Shown: positions 12,094-24,000 of the stretch, piece after piece
Layout: each line of letters opens with the position of its first letter
Numbering within the stretch: the stretch's first letter is position 1
From: Sitta carolinensis
Lineage: Eukaryota > Chordata > Aves > Passeriformes > Sittidae
DNA length: 64,000 nucleotides
Reading direction: 5' to 3'
Assembly (NCBI GenBank): GCA_032173965.1
Contig: JAVUNC010000004.1
Coordinates: 24,963,001 to 25,027,000 of the forward strand
Position numbers and translations under genes: made by a program
The notes under the pieces: model-generated
Told to the model about the DNA's origin: nothing
What the model saw: only the letters and a program-made list of their open reading frames with translations
The model's database searches: none

Positions 12094-15000
12094 GTAAGTA
12101 AAAATTGCTGAGTCCCACAGATCTGTATTCATTCTGTCTCAGTTAAATGCAAAGTTACTAATTTTAAATTTACCTAATAGTCACAGTCACAAGTATCTAA
12201 AAGACTAATGAAAGCTCCTCTACTTCATGTGAATATAAGGGTGGAGGGAGGGACTGGGAAAATGAAGGAAGCTTCAAACTATTAATAATGTCTTTTGTCC
12301 TCTTCTGCCATCTTTTGCCACAAAAGTTTTCTAAAGATTTAATGTTTTCCAGACAAATGACTTAATTTACCTGGCTGTCAGATTGTTCAGGATGGAGACA
12401 TTCTCAAATATCTATTGCTTAAATTAGGTTTGGTCTCATTGTATTAGCTAGAAATTGTGTTTGCAAGAGAGAAAGGGAAGAGGAAAAAAATTGTAATGTG
12501 GCCCACTGATTCTTTGGAGTAAAGTTGGTTGGGTTCCAGATCTGTATGCAAAACCTTTTGTATGTCGCTTAGATGAATCAAACATTTCCAGGCGTTTGAA
12601 ACAGAAATCCATTTTCAGATATCAAATCAGTAAGTGATGCAAAGCTACATAATTGGATCAATACTTGTAGACACAAACTTTGAAGTAGCTTATTTTGCCT
12701 AGTTGCATGATTTTCTGTAAGCAAGCAATATTTTCCCACCAAAATAATGATTAGCTATTCTAAGTCAACATTTAATTTCACAGTCTTTGAGTTTTGTCTG
12801 GAGATAGTGTTAAAAGACATAAAATGACTTAAAGCTTTACTGGTCCATCTTGAATCTTAGGGCTCTAAACATTGCTACTGTGTTATTTTGCTGTTTCACA
12901 ATGTGGGTTTTTCTTCTTTCTCAGGTTGGACTTGCAGATGCTGTGGATTTATTTAGAGCCAGAAAAGTATTTATTAAAGATGGCTTTGCCTATGTGCCAT
13001 TTAAGGAGATCGATGTGATTGTTTTGAATAATTATAGAGCAAAATTGTCTAAAGCACTGGCGGTAAGTTAGATAAAGTCTGGTTTTTACAGCTCTTGTTG
13101 TATTGTTTTGTGACACTCTTGGACAGTAGCCTTTTTGGGTTTTAAATATATGGAGAATAGCAGAAACCTTACTACAAGTACTGGCAGCACTAAAAATCAT
13201 TCATTGTGAGCTGAGTGTTCATTAATTGCAAATGGTGTTTAGCATATAATGTGCATTCTAAAGAAATTCGTGCTAGAGGATTTTAGAAATTGTTTATCAC
13301 AGAGATAGTAACATGCCCTTTCATTCAGTATGTTACCCCTATGCACACAACTGTTTTTTCTATTCGTATCTATCTTTTCTCCCACAACATTTTGCAACAG
13401 TTTTTTGTTGGAACAAGTAAAATAGTTGTGGGTTTTTACTCTTGTGTTCTGTTGGTAAGAACTGAGATTAGCTCACTTGGTTAGAGGTTAGAGCATGGTG
13501 CTAATAATGACAAGGTCATGAGTTCAGTCTCTGTATAGGTCATCCACTTAAGAGTTGGGCTTGATGGTCCCTGTGGGTCCCTTTTAACAATGAATATTCT
13601 ATGAACTCAAATGAGGATAAGCCAGAATATGTCAGACAGAGGTAATGTTTTTGCTGAAAGCTGATAACACTTGTGTGGGATTTAAAGAGAAAGAACATAT
13701 TCTACAGAAATGTGGCTAAATATGCAGGTTATCTGCATCTATTCAAAATACTTTTGAGAAGCTTTGTGAGCTTCTGAAATTTGTACCTTGTGTGAATAGC
13801 TGAGAGATCTGAAAACCAGCAAGAACTACAATGAGTAGGCCTGACTTAGTTTGAGCAGAAATATGAGAACACACACACTCTATCTTACACATTATTCTTT
13901 TCAGCCAGATTGCTTTCTTAAAGCCAATAGCTGCTTTATAGGAAAGAAGTACTTTTTTATGTTATACTTCATAGTCATGGTTTAGAAATTTGAACACATG
14001 TGACCTAGGAAAACTATCTACTACAGAATCGCTGCATTTGAAGCTATTATTGTGCTTTGGGTTTTCATTAGTCTTTTAATGTATAAGCTTTGTTTATTAA
14101 AGTTCACCATGTTTTCTCAGTAAGGGATAAAAGATTAGTGATTTCTGTGCTATTCCAAAGCTCCTAATGGAACTTGGGGGGTTTTGATTACTAATTTAGT
14201 TTGAAAAACCGTATTTAGTAAACTGTTTCAGCTAATTTTAGCCAGCACAGTGTACTGCTGAGAGATCCTAGGGGGTTTTATTGAGTCTTTGGAAATGAAG
14301 GCCAAAGTTCCAGCATGTTTTACAGAGGTCAGTCTAATGTTAACTGTGTTACACCAGAGGCTTAATTGAAGTGTGGTACTTGATAGCTGGGTACTTTGTG
14401 TAGTTTTCACTGGAACAAAACTATAAACATCAATTGCATTTCAATGAAACTGTTAAGAATACCCTTTTAAAGAAAGGATTGTGTATATATAAATCCAGAG
14501 GATAATCTTAACTATTTTCCTCAGCCCTATCTGGACTGAAGAGCCAGAAGTTATGATACAATAGCACAATTCAAGTATTGTTTGTGAAAAATAGTTGAAA
14601 TACTGTTTGATCTAGGCCCAAGTTCTTCAAGTACAGCTGGTTTAGCTGTGCTTTTGTAGGACATGGATGCTTGTTTTGAGTCTGCTGCAAAGGAAAAATC
14701 AGCCAGAAAAAAATGTGTTTTATTTCAGGCACTCTGGTAATACAGAGGTCTTCATGACTTTGCACAGAAGTTGTGCATCATGGCCAGACTTAATTAAGTA
14801 ATAAAGCCTTGAACATCATCACCTATATTGTTATTTAATTTGTCTCTTAATGAATATATCTGATAACATTACCATTTTGGTAAGCGTTACTTGTGTGTTC
14901 TTTTGGGAGTATGTTTTAGTGGTTTTGCAGCATCTGGGTGTTGACACTTTGTTCTCAGCACTTTCTAGTGGACAATCCTTGTATTAGAATTTGAGAATTA

Positions 15001-18000
15001 AAGACTGTAATGGTGTGATAATCTGAATTAGGCTTGAATGCTATTTCTAAAGAAGGTGTTTGTAAAATTGGGTTAGGAAATTATCTTTTGTAAGATACTT
15101 TGACTTCACAGGGTTAAAAATTGTCTGGATGGCTGGATCACAGCTGTGGCAGTGAATGGGGCCACATTCAACTGGTGTCTGGTCAGTAGTGGTGTTCCCT
15201 TAGGGCTCAGTGCCCAGTCCTGTTTAACATCTTTACTGATGATTTAGATGAGGGAATCAAGTGTACTCTTAGTAAATTCATGAATGGCATCAAGTTGGGT
15301 TGGAGTGTGATCTGCTGGAATGTAGGAAGGCTCTGCAGATCTGCATCTGGCCAGGCTGGATAGATGGGTGGAGCTGAGCAGTAGAAAGTTCAACAAAGGC
15401 AAGTGCTGGATCCTACACATGGGTCACAACACCTCCAGGCAGTGCCACAGGCTGGGGGCCCCATGGCTGGAAAGCTGCCCAGGAGAAAAGCTTTGGGGGT
15501 GCTGGTCGACAGCAGCTGATCATGAGCCAGTCTGTGCTCAGGTTGCCAACAAGGCCAGTGGCATCCTGGCCTGTATCAGCAGTAGTGTGTCCAGCAGGAG
15601 CAGGGCAGGGATTGTCCCCTGTGCTCAGCACTGCTGAGGCCACACCTTGAGTCCTGTGTGCAGCTCTGGGCCACTCAATTCAAGAAAGACATAGAGAGGC
15701 TGGAGTGTGTCCAGAGAAGGGCAACAGAGCAGCTGAAGGGTCTGGAGCACAAGCCCTGTGAGGAATGGCTGAGGAGATAAAGAAACGGAAGCCAAGAGAA
15801 AACCTTACCATTCTCTACAACTGCCTCTAAGGAGGTTGTAGCAAGGTTGGTCTCTGCTTCCAAGCAGTTTGTGACAGGACAAGAAGACAGCCTCAGGCTA
15901 CACCAGGGGGGGTTCAGGTTGGATAGCAGGAGGAATTTCTTCACTGAAGTGGTGATTAGATGTTGGAGTGGGCTACCCAGGGAGGTTGTGGAGTCACTGT
16001 CCCTGGAGGTGTTTAAGGAAAGGCTGAACATGGCACTTGGTGCCATGGTCTGTTTGAGGTGGTATTTGGGCAGAGGTTAGGCTTGATCATCTCACAGGTC
16101 TTCTGAAATGTAATTGATTCTGTGATTCTGTGACTTTATTGGGCAATACTTCTAGTTTTGAGAGTCTGCTGTGTACTTCTAACAGACAAAACACCCTGGC
16201 TATAGATATTGGAGAGATGGTTTTTCAAGCATGTAGTTTCTTACAGCTCTCATTAGTGGTGCAGTCTTTCAATGTTAAAGCACCATGGTTTTCCAGTATC
16301 GGTTGTTTGTGCAGTGTTACCGATTATTTGTACTTGATCCACATTATGCTTTGTGGAGCTTATTTGATGCTACTCTAAATAGTCACATGGACAGGGTTTT
16401 GGAAGGAGTTATGCCTATGCAGGAGCATAGGCATATGATGATGGGCCTGCCTTGTCTTTTCCAAGGTGCTCTGAAATTGTAACCTTATGGGAATGTGCTT
16501 CTGCTAAAGATGCTCTTCCTAGGTCTCCAAAGCATTGAATAATTTGGGTGGTTGCCTAGCCTTGTTACATTGCTCACTGCCTTGCAGATGCCTGTCACTA
16601 TCCGGCATGTGAGTCTGGTTGGGATTGTAAGAAAGGAATAGAATGAGAGTGAATTGATGTGTTGACACTGAGCTTTAAAAGAACAGTAAATAATTCATAG
16701 CAGTGACTTTTAAAAAAAGTTTTATGTTTTCACTGGCAAAAATTCTGTTCAGTCAGTTATGCGTTAATCACTTACTAGTCAAGCCCATGAAGCATTCAGA
16801 TGTTCTCTTTCATCATTTAAAAACAAGTGTGACATCCCAACTGTGGCTGTTTCTTGAGGCTTTATAATAAGAGGAGTTGATATTAGTCAAGCCTTCTTGG
16901 CAGTTCAAAGTACAACTGAAGATGTTAATTTTATGTGCAAAATCAATACTGCAAAGGCCTTCTTTATGTATTTTCTGACCCATTTGATAGTAAACAATTT
17001 CCTTGTGCCATTAATGATGATTGAACTGTAGAAAGCTTAAACATTTTCTGTAACATAAGCTGTAATGTTAGCTCAACAATTGTTTTATAATGTGACACAA
17101 TTTAAATTCATAGAAGTTTGCTTAATGTTTTATTCATGAGGGTTTCACTGTGCTTACACTAACATGCAAAATTATGCATCTCATGTATTTGAGGAAAGTA
17201 GTTTTAAATTTTGATATTTTAAAAACAAATCAGAAGATTGAGCTTAGTGTCATAGCTCAGACCCACAGACCCCTATCAGAGCTGTACTGGACTCAGTACT
17301 GCACAAAAGAGGATTGCTCCAGAGAAATTTGAAGTGGGACAAAAAGGGGAGAGGATGGAAGAAGCAGCTGACCCTTAGATACAGGATGGAAGGAGGAACC
17401 CACACTGAAGCAGGTGCAGAGTTCCTGAAGGAATCACAGCCTGTGGAGAACCCATGCTTAAGCATTTTTGTTTTCCTGAAGGATGCATCCCATGGGAGAA
17501 AGCCCGAGCAGGGAGAGTCATGAGCAGGCAGGGGCTGTGGAGAGGAGCAGTTGTGGACCGTTCACAGCCGCCCCTGCTGCCTGAGGTGGGAGGTGTGGGG
17601 ATCTTGGGTGAAGGAGCGCAGTGCGGCTGATGAGAGAGGGAAGCAAAGGTGTCGTCTTGTTTGTCTCTGCTCCTCACGACCTGAAGATGATTTACAGTAA
17701 ATTACTTTTATTTCCCTCACATTGAGTCCATTTTGCTTGCAGTGGTAATTGTTTATTAATCTCCCTGTCTTTACCAGCACCTGTGTGGGAATTTGGCCCT
17801 TAGGTTGGGGTGAGTTATCAATGTTTTTTCTAATATTTCATCATGAGGCTTGTAGTTCTGCTGAGGTTGGATACTGGAGGAAAGGAGGCTCAGCACTCTG
17901 GTTCCAGCTTACAAAGCCATGTTAGTTTTTGTGTTTCCTGGGCTCTTTCTCTTAAACAGCTCCCTGATAAATTCAAGATGTGTCTGGGATGCCTCTCAGT

Positions 18001-21000
18001 AGTGTTTGAATCAAATAGATTGAATCTTTATGTCATTTTACCTTAATGAACATTACATTCGGAAAATGCTTTGTCCTAAGGTTTTAGTGTTTTTTGAACA
18101 ATATATTTTAAAGCCATAAGCTGCTTGAGAATGTGTAAATATTCCTGCTGTGTGAGGGTTTTTACAGTGTGTTGAAGGGTTTATTTTACAAAGACTTGTT
18201 ATTATTTATGCTAGCATAACTGAGCCATAGATTTATCATACTTGTTTTTAAATAGTGCCCCTTTTTTTGCCTAGCAGTCGAAGTAATAACTTGGTTGGTC
18301 TCTGAATTACTGCAAAACAGTTGCTTTTGTGGAAACTCTTTGTCAGAACATCATATAAGATCTTACTGTTTGGGAATTAAAATATAGCCTAGAAATAGCA
18401 CTAATTGGTGCCATAAAAAATTGATTCCAATATTAATACATACAATCTTGATAGAGCATTTTTCTTCCTAGTTAATACCAGAACTTTTTTACTTTGAATT
18501 ATTATCTTGTGTAACCTGAAAAAAAGTCTACAAATAAAATTGCTGGGTTTTGAGGACTCGCTGCAAAAGGAAGATCTCACTGGTATTTTCTAATTTTGTG
18601 TATTTTTTCTTGATTCCTTTTCTGATTTGGCATGTAATCTTTTAAACAGTTAGAAATGGGAATAAAATAAGTTGCATTACTAATATTTGTAATGCTTTGT
18701 CTTTTAAAATGAAATATTAGTCAAATAAATATGCTATTTTGGTTGACTTATTCTGTAGGTACAAAGAACCTCCTAATTCAGAAAAGTAGCAGTATACATT
18801 GCACCATCTGTGAAACATTTTCTTCTTAAAACACCTACATTTTTAAGCAGTGGAGCAGAATGCTTTATGTGGTGGCATTAATGTTGAGAAAGTATGATTG
18901 ATGATGGTCTTGTCACTTGAAATTCATTTCAGGTGTTGTGTTCCCAGTGTTAACTTAAAGTAATTCACTGTAACATAAATGGATGATTTTTATAATATGC
19001 ACATACAAGGTTAGTAAGGTAATAACTTAGGCAGTGTAAGGTAAAACGTGATTGTCCTCTGAATCTCTCAGGTAAAGTTTGTAGTGAGAGTTTTGCAGCG
19101 AAGCAGCTGGTCTTCTTTGCTGAGTATTACAAGGTCATTGTCTAAGGCACAGGGTAGCTAAATGAAATGGTGATATTTTGAGTGGGAGAAGTGATATATT
19201 CGGGAAATTATTTAGAGAGTGTGTGTCAAGAGAAGACTGAAGTTTGTATGTGGACTTGTTATTATACTTCCCTTCGTGGCTTTTTTTTTGGCTGTTGTCC
19301 CATTGCTGTCTGTTTTCTGAAATACATCCTTCAGTGTTTTTTATTCTCTACTAATTGAAGTACGTGTTTCTTCTAGAGACTGCATAGATTGCTAGCATAA
19401 AGTAATTATAAACAATGTTAGCAGGCTAAATGAAATTTGACTGTGTTCAGTATTTTTTCTTTCTATTTCTTCTCTTGTCTTCTTGCTTCTTTCATACAGT
19501 GTACAAGAGTTTAAGTACAAAATTTGCAGTATAAACAATTGCTGTGGTCTCTACATGGTCCTGTCAATTTTGATTTGTATGGAAATGCTTCAGTCTTCAA
19601 ATCCACATTGATATTTCATGATAGTCAAGCTAACAAAGCAAGATTTGCAGTATTTGAAGCATGTGGAAGACTTGCCTAATGAAGTTGTTCACCGAATTTC
19701 AGAAAAAAATTGAAATTAAATATATTAGTTGCAAGTACAATTTTATTTCTGTGTTGTGCGGCAGATATGACAACCTGAAAACACGTCAGTTAATATGGCA
19801 CCTATGAAATGTTATTTATTAATATGCTGGTAACAGTAATTTGTGGATGATGCACTATAGTCAGTGAGAGAGTATTGTAATGGCATATGCAGTTGGTGAG
19901 TAAACAAAAGTTTGTATCTCAGGATGATACTGGGGTATGAATTTGCATTTTTCCTGATTATTTTCTTATGGTGGCCTGTGACTCACAGCCGTTTGCTATG
20001 TGATGGCTGTAGCACTATCTGGAGTTAATTTCATCCACTGTACTCTTGTCTTAGCAAGTTTATGGAGCAGGTAAAAAGAAATGGGTTGCATCACTAAAAA
20101 TTGTGATGACTACCTCTCCAATTACATGATTTTTTTTTCACACATTTTGCAAAAAAAATATGAAAAAAAGGAGAATGGCTCTTCTCTTTAATGAAGTGTT
20201 ATGATGTCCTAAGCCAAGGAATGTACATTGCACATGTGACATGTTTGTTGCCCTTCCTACTAATGATAAAGATCTGCTGACTTTTGGGGAAGGGCTAAAC
20301 CTTAAATCCTTTTTTCAGAACAAAAAATGGAAAATGACTGTCAGTAGATCAAAATCAGACATGAAATAAATTGAGCACCTGGTAGTCATATCAGGTCTTG
20401 GCAGATTAACATATAGAATCTTTTTGGAGGTTGGAGCACTCCTTATGCTATGAGTGTCAGAGTAAAGTATGCACCATTTTTATCTCAGCAATGCCTTTGC
20501 CAAGATGTGTTTAAAAGAAATTCTACCGAAAAACAAATTTTAAAAAGCCCCACTAATTTTACTGATTACACAACTCAAGTGTTTTGAACTCTTTTAAGAA
20601 GAAAGTAGCAATATGCTTTTTGAACTTACTGAATATTTATTTTCAGACTTTTAAATATAGATGAAGTGAATATTTTTAGAAATGCTTGTCACTGCCAGTG
20701 TTGCTGTAGCTAATTTCTGGGTGGCCTCATTGTATGACTTTCCATTTTACTGCAGTTTCCCAAAGGATATTTCATCTGTTAATGTATTCCTTCTTCAGTT
20801 AATTGCTAATTTGCATACCTGTGCTATAGAGGAAATGGACTTTTTTTATAGTTCTTGTAAAGGAAGATTATTTGTCAGAATAACTTTTTCCTAGTAATAG
20901 GAAAGCAGGGTATGTTTCAGAGGCAGTGTATTTGAACAGAATTTTTACAAAAAAATCACACCCTGCTGGTCTTATGGACAGTCTGTACAGGCTAGCACTA

Positions 21001-24000
21001 GAATTCTTGGAGTGCTGTCTTCCTGAAGTATTAGGAACGTGACTTAATTAGGCTGCAGATATGAGCTGGAGTAGTTGAACCTGGCTGTAGTAGCATTGGG
21101 CTGGTTGGTGAATCCTGTCCCCCTCCCTTCCTAGCTGTGGCTTCATTTTGGACCTCTGGCCTGAAAAGAAGCAGGTCCCTCCATGGATAATGGCTTGTCT
21201 CCAGGAAAGCATCAGGTGCCTCTGCATTGCCTGTGCTCTGCTGCCAGGCTCCTACTGGATCATCACTTTCCTTCTAGTGGCCATCGACTTACCTGCCTCA
21301 GGAGTGTACTGCTGTATCCCTGAAGGTTTTGACTGCAGGGAGTCTTATGCTCAGCTGATTCTGGATGGTTGGCTGATTCAGGGTTTCTTTTGATTTGATT
21401 TCCTGTTGGATTATTTCATAGATTCTATGTGAGTTATGTACCTTTGGCAGGGTCAACGTACATGAATGTTTTGTATCATCTTGTTGGTCTGATGTGAGGG
21501 AGGAGGCAGTCAAGTACTACAATACAGAGATTTTATTGTAAAAATAGATTTTGGAAGGTGATGATGTATTTGGAAGTCTCCAGTGCTATGTGAAATCTTG
21601 CATGTGCTCTGTAGATTTTTGCAGGGACACTGAATTAGCTTTCCAGTGTCTGAATTGTAGAAAGGCAGAAAATAAGGTGAACTATCAGGGAAAAACAGAC
21701 CAATGAAGATACTCAGTTTCAATTGTAGCTTGTGAAAGATCTTTTTAGCTATAATTTTTTTCTGTATTTATGTAAACAAATTCCTTTTCATGTAAATACT
21801 AGTATTTCTCAATTTGTAAGGATTGATGTTTAATTTAAATAATCTGTATTCTTGAACAAATATCAGAAAGCAAAGGTCTTTTTATTACCATCTGTCACAA
21901 GTTAAGCAAAATGACATGGTTTATTAATGACTACAGCCTTTGTTATGTATGTGCACATGAAAAAAATGGATTAAATTTGGATGTACTGCTTAGAGCTTTT
22001 TAAGTAACAGAAAAACCCTTAAGTTTTCCCTGTTTTTTTTGTACTTATGATGGAAAACTGAGGTGAAGGTTGTTCTGTTACTGGATTTCTTAATCCCAAA
22101 CATTATTTATGTTTCTTTTTACTCCATCCTTTTGATTTATAGACAGTAAAAATAAAATTTAAAAATGTGGAAATCCCAACACACTGTGTGTTTCCCCCCC
22201 CCTTTAAAACTCAACTGTGAATCAGGAGACTCTTCTTTGGGGATGGTGGAAATGTAGAATTTCTTTTTTTCAAAGTGACTGGAATGCTACCAGTTGTCAA
22301 AGTGAATGAATAAATCGATAAATCAGTTCTTACTTCAGATGACAGGCTTTTAAAGTAATTTTGGAAGAGTTGAGTCTCCCAGGCACTATTGTAGAACACT
22401 AGACATGTGACACCCCTTGTTGACAGAAAGCAAATACTTCTTTTTCAATAAAAGTTGATGATAGCTCATATTGCATGAGCAAGTAAATAAAAGAAATTTA
22501 ATTGGAGGATGTAAATGAAAAAATAAGAGCTATTAATTAATTTAGGATATATTTAAATTTAAATCAGTCTTTCATCTGTCACACAATGCATTTTGCTGTG
22601 TTAGATATTTTATTAAGTAGGAAAATGACACAATTTTTTTCAAATATGATTCTAAACTTTACTGAAATTCTTTCTCCAGATCGTTGCTACTGAACAAATG
22701 AAAATCTTGGTGCGAATCTGCTTTTAAATTTCGTATGTTCTCTGCTCTTCCTGTCTAAGAAACAAAAGGTTTTGGAGAGCAGGCATCTTGATGCCTGTAG
22801 TTACCTTTTCTTTATTCCCTCTCAGTGTTTTTACTGCTCGTAGTACAACTAGCCAATTTTAGACTAACCAGTTTTATATACCAAACCTAGTTGGACTTTT
22901 GATCTTAAGTTATTTCAGAAGGAATGAAGAAGGGAGTGTAGTGGATCATCTGATGATGTGCTTTTGCCAAAATTTAGGCTGGGGAATAATCCCTGGTTTT
23001 CACTATTAGTGCCCTTTCTAGTGGAAAGCTATTAGACACTTCTATTAAATTATATATTTTCTTCTGTCATAGGATAATGCTGTTAGAGTCTGCAATAAGA
23101 ACAGAGATGATTGGACTAATAATTAGAGAGGCAGTAATAAAACATTCTTCCAGGCTGCATGTTTTTCAAACCAGCACCATGTTTAGATCTGTGACTTTGG
23201 GAATTAATGGTTCCAAGACAATGGGTAATTCTTATGAAATGAAGTCTACAGCCTAGTACTCGGATCTTAAGAGAGTTGGATTTTTTCAGGCACAGATGTG
23301 GGATACTTGAATTCAGTTGGTGCAAGGGAGAATACATCACACAGGGCATGAGCAAAAACCTGTGCTCTGCTGCTGCTGAGGGATTAAGAAGTAGATGTGG
23401 GGTAGTGGAGAATTTAACCTCCTGTCCTGCTCAGTGCAGGATGTTCTGCCAGCACTGCTGGCAAATCTATGCAGAAGCTGTGTGAGGGTCATTGTGAGCA
23501 CTTCTTTCAGGTGGAGAATTTTTCCCCAGGCATGAATGCTATTACGAGCAGGAGAAGGATATGAGATATCTGAAAAAAAAAAAAAAAGCAATTTTATTTT
23601 CTTTCATAACGTCCTTTGCCTTTGTGACAGTGTCTAGAAGCCACAGAGAACCCCCAAAGAAAGGGAGCTTTTGGGTTTGTGTGTGTTGTTTTGTTTTTTT
23701 AATTTTTAAGACATGGTTCACCACAGAAACGTAATACTTTGTATAGCAAATGGTAACAAACTCTCATCTAATAAATGATTACTCTGAGCTCTGGATTAGT
23801 TCTTCAGCTTTTTTCCTTGCTTTTTTTTTTTTTTCTGAATGTTGAGTAGCAGTCACCAAGATTTTCCCTGGCCCCTGTGTATTCCTTCAGCCACTTAAAT
23901 AGCATAGCAAAAGCAACCACAATGGGATTATGTGATGCTGTTGCTTAAATTTTTACTACAAGTGTTGCAGTGTGGATTGAGTGTAGTTCACCTCTAAGCA

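Noticed and set aside
12850..13071. Start codon at 12850 for the frame containing the second PRIM2 exon
   Set aside because: The residues before 12925 are intronic. A proper acceptor ends at 12924, and the preceding exon joins in frame.
13461..13540. Functional tRNA-Ile gene
   Set aside because: The D arm carries a duplication, the B box is decayed and a CR1 tail follows, so it is a SINE head.
15675..16046. 123-codon minus-strand open frame
   Set aside because: It is antisense to a CR1 LINE copy. The sense strand explains the sequence.
23573..23587. A15 run as the tail of a processed retrocopy
   Set aside because: No coding or transcript-like sequence precedes it and no target duplication flanks it.
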